Shown: piece by piece, positions 33,298-45,720 of the stretch | How positions within the stretch are numbered: the first letter of the stretch is position 1 | Layout of the letters: every line of letters starts with the position of its first letter | Source of the DNA: Membranipora membranacea | Taxonomy: Eukaryota > Bryozoa > Gymnolaemata > Cheilostomatida > Membraniporidae | Length of the DNA stretch: 64,000 nucleotides | Direction: 5' to 3' | Assembly: GCA_914767715.1 (NCBI GenBank) | Contig: OU612065.1 | Location: forward strand, 33,048,001-33,112,000 | Notes under the pieces: model-generated | Database searches by the model: none | What the model was told of the DNA's origin: nothing | The model's input: only the letters and a program-made list of their open reading frames with translations | Made by a program: the position numbers and the translations under genes

Positions 33298-34527
33298 TGC
33301 ATGCATCAAAGAGTTTGGTATGTTAAAGGTTCTATCAACCAAAAATTCCAATCATTTCAACAAATTCTGGACTCAAATACTAATGTGAAACTAATACAAA
33401 ATGCATGCCTTGATTTTTCCAAAGCCTTCGATAGGATGCAGCACCCCATACTGATATATAAAATGAATCATCTTGGTTTTAACGCTAATGTCATTGCCTT
33501 AGTAGAAAGTTTTTTGGAGTCAAGACAACAATGTGTAAAATACTGTGATAATTTTTCTGACTACAAACCAATTCAAGTAGGTGCCCCTCAAGGAACCAAA
33601 CTGGGCCCCATCCTTTGGCTAATTTATGTTGATGACTTAAAATCTTTTGATTATGATACAAAATGTATCAAATATGCTGATGATACAACCTTTTATAAGG
33701 CTATCATTGATCCATCCACTGAGAACATATCTGATGCAATACTGTTAGCAAACACCTGGTCTGAGCAAAACAACATGATTTTGAATTCTAGCAAAACTGT
33801 GATACTGAATGTAGCTTTTACAAACAAACTTGCTATGCACCTTGGTATATCCTATGGAGATGATAACCTCTTTATCTCTCCCTCTGAGCATACCAAGTTT
33901 TTAGGCGTATTCATAGACAACACACTAACTTTCAGCAATCATGTTGACTATATTATATCTAAATGCTCTCAACGATTATACTTGATGAGACTGCTAAAAC
34001 GCATGGGTATGGATAGTGATGGCCTCAGAACCTTCTATATAGCTAACATTAAGTCTATAATCTCCTACGCCTGCCCTGCATGGTATAATCTATTATCAGA
34101 CACCGATAAAACACGACTCGAGAGGATCCAGCGCTCTGCTACTCGGATTGTGCTGCCATTCTCTGACAACTACGAGCAGAGGCTGAACCATCTAGCACTG
34201 CCACCCATCACAACATTCCTGCACACCACTTGCAGTGAACATTTCACTAGAATAGCTGACAACGATAATCACCCCTTGAACTCTCGTATTAAAATAAACA
34301 CAAACAGAACATCTGCTCGTAGAGCAAAAATAGATAAATATAGGCCATCCAAGTGTAGAACAACCAAAAGACAAAATACCTTTTTTGAATTGTATATGCA
34401 ATTTTTTGACTAATGCAGCTCAGACTCCTTTTATTTTTATTTTTCCATGTATGTGCTGTACATTCGATGCTATCAACCTATCACAGGATGGATATTAGAA
34501 TTTAGGCAATAAACAAACTTCAAACTT
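33298..34527 (+). mobile_element. 5'-truncated non-LTR retrotransposon in the loop of inverted repeat B
   Basis: The reading frame is open to 34413. The element-derived part begins at about 33301 and contains RT motif A (LDFSKAFDRM, catalytic Asp), GAPQGTKLGPILWLIYVDD, the catalytic KYADDTTFY box, FLGVFIDNTLTF, and the C-terminal LERIQRSATRIVLP domain. The endonuclease and the first RT motifs are missing. Downstream are AATAAA at about 34508 and AAACTTC repeats, a typical tail. The RT core is intact in frame but cannot be autonomous. Closest relative in the window: 27133-28040. Confidence 0.88.
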
Positions 34528-34529
34528 CA

Positions 34530-34746
34530 ATTCAGATTAGGGGCTTGCAGGGCCATTACAGCTGTTAAATTTTAAAGCGATAAATTATTGCCTGGACAGC
34601 CTTTTGGCAGATAATCTTTCAAAGCTCTCAGATTATTATTATCGGCTGCATTGATAAATTTAGAATTTACAGTGACCATTGTGTCATTGAATGATAGGCC
34701 TGTTAGATTTACTCTTGCATCTCTCTACCCATATACCATAAAATTC
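34530..34746 (-). other. Foldback-family segment between the RT and the right arm
   Basis: Continues the family sequence interrupted by the RT. On the minus strand it retains a frame with SKFINAADNNNLRALKDYL, matching VNYKFINVADNNNLRALKDY at 48.8 kb. The protein-level similarity suggests that this part of the family once encoded protein. Confidence 0.35.
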
Positions 34747-35965
34747 AATTAATGGCTACAGTGCACTGTTTAATCTGCCTGATCATTTTCAATGAGATTA
34801 GCTTATTGAATTTGAACAAGATTCTCACAGTGTCATTTGCCAATTGTTTACCTTTCAATTGACATCAACATCTTAGCCAAGCATAATTGGATGTATTGTT
34901 GGTATCCAAGTTATTTACCCATGAAGTCATAATCAAGATAAGCCAGTCAGAATGTTCATTTTGTTTACACGGGCATTCATAGGCAACCTTCACAGAACTT
35001 ATAAGGTACCAGTAGATTTAAAAATGGACAACCCTGTGGGTAAAGACGCAGATTATCATATAATGCTGGCTCAACTCTTGAAGTTGACCAAGAAGCGCGG
35101 AAAATCAATGAAACCTTTTTGCAAATACTAGAGAATAAGGGCGCCTGAGAATTAAAGGTTTTTTTGCGAGGCAATCTCATTCTTGACATAATAACTATGT
35201 ACAATGATGAGCTTTGAAGCAGAGTTTGTTGAAATAAGTTGATGAAAATATACAAATGGAATTTTGACAATTATCTAGTATTTTGCATAAAATGTTACAA
35301 CATCCCGCCCCTCACTCTTCTGACAAAGAATGATCATGATTGCAATTACACCCAAACAACCATCATTATAAAAATGAATATTCGCAAAATTTAAAACTCA
35401 CTGCATTCATTATCAGCAGCAAAAGACAGGAAGTTAGGTCAGCTTACAATGACTCCTGTCTCTCTGATTCCACAAGTGTGTCATGATGACTTGTTACAAG
35501 TGCAATGGAATGTGTATGAAGGATTAACAAACAGTGTTAATTACACTTAATTGTACAATTAAAAATTTTGACAACAAGGATATCAAGGTAATTATGTAAT
35601 TATGCCTGTTATTGGCTATCCTCTCTGCTTGTGGCACTCAAGCTGACAGATTAAAATTTATTACTTTAAACGGTGTTGCCACTAGTCTAACATTTTAATA
35701 CTATCTGTACTAGTGCCAACACCTACTAGGGAACTACCATCCAAGAGTGAGAGAGAAATATGCCAAAATTGCTTCCTGTACACCGTATAACTGAGATGGC
35801 TGAGAATGATATAGTATAACATCAAGAGCTCCTTTGTAGACAGGTAATGAATATATACCAGGCTTACAATAGTTGATTTACCTTTGCCTCCCTCAGTCCA
35901 CATACCATAACATTCAGAGCTAACTCCATGCTCAGAGCATCTTTGGCCAACAAATAGAAATAGCT
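34747..35965 (-). repeat. Right arm of inverted repeat B
   Basis: Mirror of 32040-33297. The longest open frame here (35682-36065, minus) begins in sequence beyond the repeat and is in a different frame from the one conserved among copies, so it is not called. Confidence 0.8.
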
Positions 35966-38800
35966 GAAAGCCATCTCCAGGGTAATAAGGTAACTGGTTC
36001 GGAATTGCCCTCTCACGTTCAAACCTTCCAAAATGAAGAGTTGCCCTCTCTCTTCGAATTTTCACAGGCTTTGATATGATTGGCCCATTACATCTTACTT
36101 TTTTCTTATTGGCCTGTTCAATAACTTCATACTGATTACAATATCTGTGTTGGGGAACGCTGAGTTAGTTATCGATATTGCTAGTAGTCAACTTTCTGAA
36201 CAGCAGTCAGACTCAGTGGCACCAATCAGTTACTTCACAGACGCATAAGACCACGATGAAGAGATGATGAGCCAACTCAGCTTCACAAGAAGAAGAAGAA
36301 TGAAATTAGAACAGCTGTGAATGGACTTGATTGAATCAATTTGTTGTAGCTCTCAGGTAAATAAATGTTATTTAGTATTTATATTTGGTACACTACTATT
36401 CTTTTCTACTACTCAGTTGTGAGTGAAAAATGAGTAGACTAACTAAGAAGTCTAGCTAGTAACTGTTAGTTACTATCACTACTAGTAGCTTTCTGTAGTT
36501 TGCCAATGGTACCAGTCCAATGTACATGTGCAGTGTAATATCAAGCAAGGAGAAGGACTCCTAAGAGTTGTAAGACTAAGAGGGGGGGGGGAAGGCTCAT
36601 ACAAGTCCAAGGAGTTTACTCCTTACTCCTCGCTTTGTTGTTTGTTGGTGGTGGCATGTTGAGGTGGGCAACTCTCGTGCAACTAATTGTCTAGAACTGT
36701 TATTGCTAATCTACTATGGCTACATGTAGCCCTACATACTTTACATTGTAAGGAAATCCCCCCTCTCTTTACTACAACTACAGCCTATGTAGGCTGGGTC
36801 TTGAATTTGTATAAAGTGTGTGCATAGGCTTTGCCTCGGCGCAACTGACGGATCACTATTGCTTCATGTCAACCATTCCCAACTGTCTGAGACTGGTGGG
36901 GTCACCCTTAAATACAAACAGCAAAACTATATACATATTAGTATACACTTTATTTACTGATCAAGCATGCGCATATAAGACCAAGTGGTACATCATCATC
37001 TAGCTTAGTAGGCGAGACCTGCTTTTAGCTTCGTTCGAGAATTGGCCACTAATCAATTGAACTATGCTCACTCTTGTGTGAACTATTTGCGAACAAATTT
37101 ATCTAAGGAGCGAGGATATTGAGCATTTAAGTTGTAATGATCTTTTGGTTTACAAAGCACAGCTCATGGTAATTGAAATATTCCCTGGTCTATAATGTAA
37201 TAAAGAATATACCAACCCCGATCACCAGAGGAAGGAAACCAGTGCAGACCTTGCCTTTTGCCAATGGTATTGAATTCAAATGATTTGTTGGCTGTACAGA
37301 GTCTCAACTGCGTCACAGTGGTCATTTCATTATAATAAGCAGTGATCGGGGAGGGGGGCGGATTGCATATAATATTACATGTGTGGGCTCTTTGAGTTGC
37401 AAGCATGTACTTCGCCTTAATTCAGGGTCAACCACTGACAACCATTGGTTATAGTGGTCTGTAGTTGGAGAGTAGAGAAATTGGTTACTGAGAGAAACTA
37501 GACCATTGCCAGCTTGCACACAATTGCAAAAGTTTCCCAAATGTAAATCTTCATCAATAGAATGGTGTATTCAAGTGTTGTAGAGGTACTAGCTCTCTAG
37601 AGTATAACGCTGGTTTAATTATTCGTCTTGTTAATTTGGGAAAAAAGTAGATAGGCCTAGATACAAGAAATGACTCCTTTTGATTGCAGAGTTTTTTGTA
37701 TTTTAGTCTACATTGTAAAGCAACACAGACCGCAGAATAGTACTGAGAACAGTACAATGAAGAAGAGAGTGTTTGGGTGGTTTATAGAAGATGTGATACA
37801 ACTCGTAGTATCAATAGTCGTTCAGCTTACTCAATTCAAACAGGTAAGGAGACAATCAAATTTTCATTTTCGGTTGTAAAATTTGATTAAGTTGCAGCAG
37901 GGAACTGACCCAGAAAGGCTTGAGATGGCTGGGGTTATAAGCATCGATATCTCCACTGTTACACTTGCATCGAGCATCGTTAGTAATATAATGATATAAA
38001 TGTCAGGTGATATGTGTAGGCTAACTGATGATAATTGCGTCGGTGTAATCGTTGAAGTATCATGGCATAAATTTGGTAAAAACTGCTTGAACACTGGCAG
38101 GCCTCAGCAAGAAATTTTCATTGAAGCCGGCCAGTTAGTGTAATTAAGAGTTCAGTGACTATCGGAGTTGTGCTCTTTTTTTCATGGAGGGAACAACTCA
38201 TTCCATCTCGCAACATCAAGTCACCTCTTCCCTATATTCCACCCTCCTTGCCACAGCTCATTATCTTGAATGATCATTTTAGTTACAAATTTGCTGGCGT
38301 TATGTGCTGATCAAACCTATAGATCGAGTGTTTCCATTCCAAGACACCAGATATAAAATTTCACAAACTTCTTCACCAACGGCTGGCAAATCTGTTTCCA
38401 TCATAGGGATTGTAGATTTAACCAGGTCTTTAAGTGTTGTGTTATTTGTAATTTGGCAACATGCTAGAATCAGGCTCTCAATGCAGAGAAAATTGAAGGG
38501 TCCAGGGATGAACCTTGTAGCAGCAAAGCCTTGTTATAAGACTGCAAATAATTTGAATGCAAATAATGTACTTAGGACATTGGAATGTATTATATTCATA
38601 CTTTATCACATCATCAACTAAATATTTGTTGCAGAGAATACAGGAGAAAGACTGATTCAGTATGGCATGATAATGGCAGAGTTACGCATCAGAACCTTTG
38701 GTGGTTTGAATTCTGTCCTGAGAAATCTTGATGTACCGAGTGAGTGTCTGAGTGTCAAATAGTTACATTATTATGATTCATGATGGGTCATGATATACTC
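35966..38800 (+). other. Mostly unique DNA with weak exon-like segments
   Basis: Three segments have splice-like borders on the plus strand. One ends CTCTCAG|GTAAAT near 36357. One, about 37690-37843, contains an ATG at 37757 (MKKRVFGWFIEDVIQLVVSI, hydrophobic) and ends AAACAG|GTAAGG. The third is 38635-38739, between TTGTTGCAG and CCGA|GTGAGT. Joined in order they do not give a long frame: translation from 37757 would stop seven codons into the third segment. They may be UTR exons, a non-coding transcript or chance. The sequence lacks the family repeats and so is probably older host DNA. Confidence 0.25.
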
Positions 38801-38813
38801 TTCGCTACCCTGA

Positions 38814-38901
38814 CGCAGTGATCATTTGTATTTGATTGTCCAAATCAAGGATACCATCGCAGTGATCATTTGTATTTGATTGTCCAAATCAAGGATACCA
38901 T
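38814..38901 (+). repeat. 44-base tandem duplication
   Basis: CGCAGTGATCATTTGTATTT and the following 24 bases occur twice back to back with no differences seen, pointing to a recent slippage-type event. Confidence 0.85.
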
Positions 38902-38945
38902 CGGTAGCCTAATTGGTAACCATATCTCATACTCATTGAAAGACC

Positions 38946-39042
38946 CGCCTCCCTCCCTTCACCTGCTATCTACCTTATCAACCTAATTAGTGGTTAACTA
39001 ATAAGATTGATAAGGTAGATTGCAGGTGAAGGAAGGGGGGGG
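38946..39042. repeat. Hairpin-forming inverted repeat
   Basis: CCCTTCACCTGC and TCTACCTTATCAA are mirrored by TTGATAAGGTAGA and GCAGGTGAAGG around a loop of about 30 bases. It could be the two ends of a very small MITE; no related copy was noticed in the window. Confidence 0.7.
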
Positions 39043-39505
39043 GGTGAATGAAATGATAATGAAATCTGTCTCTTAAAGTATTGTCAATTGTTCGATTGTG
39101 GTTATCATGGGGCATTTAACTTCCCAACATATGTTGGTGTGGGGGTAATTCTAGGTCACAGGCCCTAAAAAAAATTAAACAGCATAAAACTTGTTTCTAA
39201 TTTATAGTCAACTAAACGTATAGCCTTGGGAGTAAGTATTAGCTAAAGTTTAGTTTAGCTAGTCTTGAGATGACTTAATGTAAGCTAGCATTAAATTTTG
39301 GCTAGTGAAGGTTGAAGTCCATAAAAAGAAAAAAAGGGTGGGCGTATGTTTGCTACTCTTGAAGTTAGCTTTTTCAAGCCTGCGCAAAATGAAGAAAATT
39401 TCCTCCTATGAATACTTTACTCCTCTATGGAACTTTTTATGAACATTATATCTGCTTGATTTTGATTACTGTACCTTAAATTTTAGAACGTACCTGAGGC
39501 ATTGG

Positions 39506-40010
39506 ATAAGCAGGATGTTGGCACCTATTGACATTTGACTACCGCGTCAAACAACTTGAAGGCAGTTAGTGTAGGAAGAACAAGTATTCATCAGATAAAG
39601 TGGTAAGCTACTCTCACACTACTCTGTAAGTCTACTCATTTTTCACGACTGAGTAGTAGAGTACTACTCTACTACTCAGTCGTGAAAAATGAGTAGACTA
39701 ACTAAGAAGTCTAGCTAGTAACTGTTAGTTATTATCACTACTAGTAGCCTAAGATAAGCAGGATGTTGGCACCTATTGACATTTGACTACCGCGTCAAAC
39801 AACTTGAAGGCAGTTAGTGTAGGAAGAACAAGTATTCATCAGATAAAGTGGTAAGCTACTCTCACACTACTCTGTAAGTCTACTCATTTTTCACGACTGA
39901 GTAGTAGAGTACTACTCTACTACTCAGTCGTGAAGAATGAGTAGACTAACTAAGAAGTCTAGCTAGTAACTGTTAGTTATTATCACTACTAGTAGCCTTC
40001 AGTAGTTTGC
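39506..40010 (+). repeat. 248-base tandem repeat, two units, each with a long palindrome
   Basis: ATAAGCAGGATGTTGGCACC starts at 39506 and again at 39754, and the units are almost identical. Each holds a long palindrome of CTACTC/GAGTAG type. A half-palindrome related to it lies at 36404-36475, suggesting a mobile or amplified source. Confidence 0.88.
39629..39699. repeat. Perfect 71-base palindrome
   Basis: Arms of 35 bases around one central base: TCTACTCATTTTTCACGACT... mirrored by ...AGTCGTGAAAAATGAGTAGA. I checked outward pairing to 39629/39699; the next pair fails. The second unit at about 39877-39947 has one mismatch (GTGAAGAATG). Such a structure can extrude as a cruciform and is often unstable. 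Confidence 0.85.
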
Positions 40011-41520
40011 CAATCAGGGATGTCTTTCAATTAGAAAGAGCGATACTTTACTAAAGCAATTTATCACTATCGCATCACTCGAAATTATTGCCCACTTGGT
40101 CTTTCAATTAGACAAAATCACTCCCAAATCGCTCGCTCAGAATGTATATAGTTCAATCATTGACTGAACGATTTGAAAGTGAGACCCCTAGCAGGTATTG
40201 CTCACTCACCTGGTGAGCGATCAGATTGTGATTTTGGTTTTTAAGTGTTGTGTTATTTGTAATTTGTTAAAATGTTAGAATCCGGCTCCAAATGCAATGA
40301 TCTCAGTGCCCTAACTTCATATCTAGATAGGGTGAAAGAAAGAGGGCTTACACGGTTTTCATCAGTAATAATACATCTGGTAAAAAAATCCAAAACTAAG
40401 ATTTGCGAAAAAAATTCATCCTCAGCCATTCATATTTGTTGAGCCGACCTCAGCTGTTTCGGGGGAAACAATTGGTCCATAGTCAATATGTTATATAATA
40501 TGTGCCGAAATGTGAGTTGCTGGCAGTCAATGTAACATTGTGTATACCCTAAGAGAGTTAAGTATTTGCAGCAGGGAAAATTCACAAATAGCTACATTTA
40601 AAGCAAGCTAACATTTGCTCTCATTTCTTCATATAGACTCCCTACTCCGCTAGAGGAGTAATTTACTGCAAATTTTCTTTAGACAACTATCCTGAATATT
40701 ATATAAGATCAAGTTTATCGTCCAGCAAAATTATTATGTCAAACAATGTAATCCTCTGATTCATGATTGTTGCTACATCACTTAGACGCGTATTATATAT
40801 AGTTTTTTTTGGTGATGGGTTGCGGTAAATATCGAATATACCAAATATATCAAATTGAGGATACTTTAGCCAGCGACACGTTGACACCCTCCCCCTAATT
40901 TAGCCACAATCGCTCTGAAAGTATGACACAGTGATTGATATACATTTTTCTTCTTTTCAGACTATAATTGAGACTCATGGTGGTATAGAGCGGACACCAG
41001 TCATGACACATCGAATATGCACCATAAGCACCTCCTCCGATAGTGAACTGTCACAAAAGTCACACTCTTATATCTGCGCAGCACTATGTTGTCACTGCAC
41101 ACTGTTGAATCAATAGATCAAAAAGTAGTGCCACATAAACTTTCCCCATATGATAATTGATAGGGATGGGCACATGCTCTCATTTTATCAAAGTTTCAAG
41201 CTGTTCAGTGTTCACATTTGTATTGATATATCAATTGACTTTAGGGCATTACTTGCGCCTAATGATATTTTATAATCCTGTTGACAATCGCAGGAGGCCT
41301 TCTAGGGTTGTTGATTGTGAATGCCAATGTTTTGTGGGTTAACATATGCAAGAATAACATCTAAGATTTTTAGTATTTTTACTGATTCAATTTTTTTTTT
41401 GGACAGTTTATTGTTCTCACCTCGTCGATTATTCATAATTTTTCATTCCAATGCTTTGCATCCTATTCAGGTATCAGTGAACTTTAGTTCAATGCAGGTA
41501 TTCCTCAACCATCATTGTAA
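40011..41520. other. Unique stretch; one possible exon start, no gene called
   Basis: Short dispersed motifs include TCTTTCAATTAGA at 40024 and again near 40100. The context GTGTTGTGTTATTTGTAATTTG at 40235 repeats 38437. TTCTTCTTTTCAG at 40948-40960 is a strong acceptor, followed by an open stretch of about 51 codons (TIIETHGGIERTPVMTH...) to TAG at 41116, but no partner exon in a matching phase was found. Confidence 0.3.
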
Positions 41521-43110
41521 ACATGTACATTCGCAAAATTAAAAACTCACCGCATTCATTATCAGCGGCAAAAGACAGGAAGTTAGGTCCGCTTACGATG
41601 ACATCCTGTCTCTCTAATTCCACAAGTGTGTCATGATGACTTGTTACAAGTGCAATGGAATGTGTGTGTAGGATTAACTACCAGCGACAATTAATTCGAT
41701 AATTAAAAATTTTGACAAGGAATATTGAGGTAATTAAGTCATTATGCCTGTTAAAGGCTAACCTCCCTGCTTGTGGCACACAAGCTGACAGCTTAAAATG
41801 TATTACTGTAAACGTTGTTGTCTTGTCACTAGCCTAACATTTAAATACTATCTGTACTAGTGCCAACACCTGCTAGGGAACTACCATCCAAGAGTGAGAG
41901 AGAAAAATGCCACAATTGCTTCCTGTACACCATATAACTGAGATGGCTGGGAATGATAAAGTTTAACATCAAGAGCTCCTTTGTAGACAGGTAATGAATG
42001 TATACCAGGTTTACAATAGATTTACCTTTGCCTCATTTTACCCACATACCATAGCATTCAGAGCTAAATCCTTGCTCAGAGCCATTCAATCTCAAAAATC
42101 CCAAGGAGCGTAGATTAAGACTATGCCAACAATAAGTATTAATACTGCATGCTTTGACACCAAGTATGTTTTCTAGCCAGGGGCGTATATTCTAAAAAAT
42201 TTCACTCACTGACTTTTTAGAGATGAGCATAATGATCGGGCACAGCCCGATCCACACGCAGTAGGCGTGGCGGGGAGGGTGTGGGAGGGGAAATGTTTGC
42301 ATATCGGTAGCAAGATAGTGCAAGCAGAGAGGTATTTCAATAGCTCACTGAGCTGTTGGGTACTTTCAGAAAACAACTCAATAGCAGTAGAAGATTACGG
42401 TAAAAATGCTCCAGTTATAAAGCACCCATTTGAAAAAAAACTGACCCCAAAGGGATTCGAACCCACAACAATCTTATTAACAGTGATTATTAGGCAGACG
42501 CTCTACACACTGAGCTAATATGAGTGCTAATATACGCCACTGTTTCTAGCATCAGTCAGCATATTTTCGGTAGTTCTGTGGAGAATATGGCCTCATTCGC
42601 ATATCACTTTTCTCCACTTAGGCATGTAGGGCGATTAATACAAAGTAGATCCTCGCTCAACTGGTGAGCGATGTTGTACTTTTTTATTAGTAGCAAAGTT
42701 TTGTGATCATTCTGCTAGCATAATTTAGCTGATGTATTCTATTTATGCAGTTGCTGCCTACATTCTCAGATTGCACAAGATATAGCTTAGGGTAGGCCTA
42801 CAGTACAACACAGAAGAGTTGAACATAGGTATTTTGTCAGCTCATCATACTCAATACTAAGAGTTGTGCTTACAAAAATTGTGAGGAGGACAATTCGAAT
42901 GGAATGCTTTCATTGTAGCAGCTAAATTGCCTGGTCATCTAAATACAAACTCATTGAATACAATGTCAATCCAATTATATAATATTGACTAGAACTGGGC
43001 TAGAACTGTAAAGGATTATACTATAACAATACAATAGCAATAATGAATGTAGTTTATTTGGCAGGCAGGGTTAATTATACAATAATGTTGCTGGTTGGGT
43101 AATGATATAT
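41521..43110 (-). repeat. Foldback-family copy, reverse orientation, interrupted
   Basis: Matches the right arm of inverted repeat B and its outer flank, with an intrusion at about 42180-42540 that carries a tRNA-like sequence and a GC-rich CCCGATCCACACGCAGTAGG block. The family resumes at 42541 (GTTTCTAGCATCAGTCAGC) and runs to about 43110, where the satellite begins. Confidence 0.65.
42445..42525 (-). repeat. tRNA-derived sequence (SINE head or tRNA relic)
   Basis: On the minus strand: TAGCTCAGTGTGTAGAGCG (box A with a perfect GCTC/GAGC D stem) and GGGTTCGAATCCC (box B with a T loop). The anticodon stem does not close and the spacing is long, and the acceptor ends do not pair, so a working tRNA is unlikely. 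Confidence 0.5.
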
Positions 43111-43130
43111 GGGGCATGAAACTCAGTGTA

Positions 43131-45130
43131 TGTCCTGAAAATCTGAGGTCTTTAGCTCAATAATTGCTTATTATGCCAGGTACAAAAGAAGCTTTCTCTA
43201 AAGCATCACAAATCAGTAAAATAATGTGTAGGCACATTTTCTTTTTAGCAGCAGCATGGCTTCGAATGGTCTGACACCACAAATTTTTATATCATTGGAT
43301 TGCTCATCTTCTGAGGAACGCAGTGGTTACTTTCTTTAGTAAACAAGGAAAATATCTATTAACATATCGAAAGCTTTATGGAAAACAGTTAAAAAATGAT
43401 ATAAATTGCTGCCCTGCTGCCGGCTTATGTATGCAATTATTCTACTTTCATGGGGGCAAAGAAATTCACAGTTTGTGAGTGTGTCCTGAAAATCTGAGGT
43501 CTGTAGCTCAATAATCGCTTATGCCAGCTACAAAAGAAGCTTTCTCTAAAGCATCACAAATCGGTAAAATAATGTGTAGGCACATTTTCTTTTGAGCAGC
43601 AGCATGACTTCGAATGGTCTGACACCACAAATTTTTATATCATTGGATTGCTCATCTTCTGAGGAACGCAGTGGTTACTTTCTTTAGTAAACAAGGAAAA
43701 TATCTATTAACATATCGAAAGCTTTATGGAAAACAGTTAAAAAATAATATAAATTGCTGCCCTGCTGCCGGTTTATGTATGCAATTATTCTACTTTCATG
43801 GGGGCAAAGAAATTCACAGTTTGTGAGTGTGTCCTGAAAATCTGAGGTCTGTAGCTCAATAATCGCTTATGCCAGCTACAAAAGAAGCTTTCTCTAAAGC
43901 ATCACAAATCGGTAAAATAATGTGTAGGCACATTTTCTTTTGAGCAGCAGCATGACTTCGAATGGTCTTACACCACAAATTTTTATATCATTGGATTGCC
44001 CATCTTCTGAGGAACGCAGTGGTTATTTTCTTTAGTAAACAAGGAAAATATCTATTAACATATCGAAAGCTTTATGGAAAACAGTTAAAAAATGATATAA
44101 ATTGCTGCCCTGCTGCCGGCTTATGTATGCAATTATTCCACTTTCATGGGGGCAAAGAAATTCACAGTTTGTGAGTGTGTCCTGAAAATCTGAGGTCTGT
44201 AGCTCAATAATCGCTTATGCCAGCTACAAAAGAAGCTTTTTCTAAAGCATCACAAATCAGTAAAACAATGTGTAGCCAAATTATCTTTTGAGCAGCAGCA
44301 TAACTTCTAAAGGTCTGACAGCACAAATTTTTATATCATTGGATTCCTCATCTCCCGAGGAACATAGTGTTAATTTTTTTAGTAAAAAAGGAAAACATCT
44401 TCCAACATTTCGAGAGCTTTAGTGAAAACAGTTTGAAATTGATAAAATTGCTGCCCTGCTGCCGGCATATGTATGCAACTACTCCATTTTCATGGCGGGC
44501 ATTTTTTGAGTATGATCTGAATATCTGAGGTCTGTAGCTCGACAACTTATTTTGTTTGCAACGAAAATGGCTTCCTCTTTACAATCATTATGATTTATAG
44601 CCATATTGAGAGTATAAAAAGTTTGGCACCAACTCGAACCCAGAGCTCTGCGTTGACGAAATAGAGAATTATCCACTGAGCTACACAGACATGTTGTGTC
44701 AAAATAAGAGTGTCTGCCTTAGATTTAGTGGAGCATGAATTCTGTATTACAATAATTACATTACATTACTGATGATGAATACACACACAATCAGCATATT
44801 TGTGCACAGCTAAATCATCGCAAATCAATAAAATAATGTAGAAGCACATTTTCTTTTGAGCAGCAGCATGGCTTCAAATGGTCTGACACCACAAATTTTT
44901 ATATCATTGGATTGCTCATCTTCTGAGGAACATAGTGGTTATTTTCTTTAGTAAACAAGGAAAATATCTACCAACATATCGAAAGCTTTACGGAAAACGG
45001 TTAAAAAATGATATAAATTGCTGCCCTGCTGCCGGCTTATGTATGCAATTATTCCACTTTCATGGGGGGCAAAGAAATACACAGTTTGTGAGTGTGTCCT
45101 GAAAATTTGAGGTCTGTAGCTTGATAACTT
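43131..45130 (+). repeat. Tandem satellite, about 348-base unit, five to six units
   Basis: TGTCCTGAAAATCTGAGGTC begins units at about 43131, 43482, 43830 and 44178, giving periods of 351, 348 and 348. A fifth unit from 44511 is divergent and contains unrelated sequence (about 44560-44815), after which unit sequence resumes to 45130. Units are highly similar in the centre and diverge at the edges, as expected for unequal exchange. Open frames inside repeat with the unit and are not conserved at the protein level. Confidence 0.9.
44615..44695 (-). repeat. tRNA-like sequence inside the satellite
   Basis: The minus strand reads GTGTAGCTCAGTGGATAATT and, about 30 bases on, TGGGTTCGAGTTGG. Boxes A and B match the polymerase III pattern, but the D, anticodon and T stems do not all pair, so a SINE head is the better call. 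It is present only in the divergent fifth unit. Confidence 0.5.
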
Positions 45131-45229
45131 TTTATGCCAGCCACAAAAGAAGTTTTTCGCTTTATAATTTATATGAATTTTGGCCTTTTCGAGATGTGGA
45201 GATAACTCGGGTTCACAAAATTACCTTAT

Positions 45230-45720
45230 ATGCCCTGAGATTCACTCTCAATAATCACAAGGAGCGTAGTTTAGACTATGCCAATAATCAGTACTCATAC
45301 TACATGCTGTGACACCAAGTTAGAGTTTTTTTAGCATCAGTCAGCATATTTTCAGTAGTCAGTGGTTCTGTGGATAATATGGCCTCATTCACATATCACT
45401 TCTCTCCACTTAGGCATATAGGACAGTTGATACAAAGTAATTCCTCGCTCATCTGGGGAGCGATGTTGTACATTTTTATTAGTAGCAAAGTTCTGATCGG
45501 AACCTGGGCCTCCCACAATATAGATTTTGATGCTACCTTGCACAGCAATATCTATTCATTACAGCATATCCAATTGTATGATATTGACTAGAACTGTAAC
45601 GGCTTATACTATGGCTATACAATATCAATAATGAAAGTAATTTATTTAGCAGGCAGGGTTAATTACACAATAATGGTTGCTGGTTGGGTAATGATATATA
45701 GGTCAGTTTCTGACAATTCT
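45230..45720 (-). repeat. Foldback-family copy beyond the satellite
   Basis: TTCACTCTCAATAATCACAA onward is the reverse complement of 31560-32080. Together with the piece ending at 43110 it shows the satellite lying within or between foldback copies. Confidence 0.65.

Noticed and set aside
42445-42525. Functional tRNA gene
   Set aside because: Boxes A and B are good but the anticodon and acceptor stems do not pair and the spacing is too long.
43131-45130. CRISPR-like array
   Set aside because: Units are about 348 bases head to tail without short repeats and unique spacers, in a eukaryotic context.
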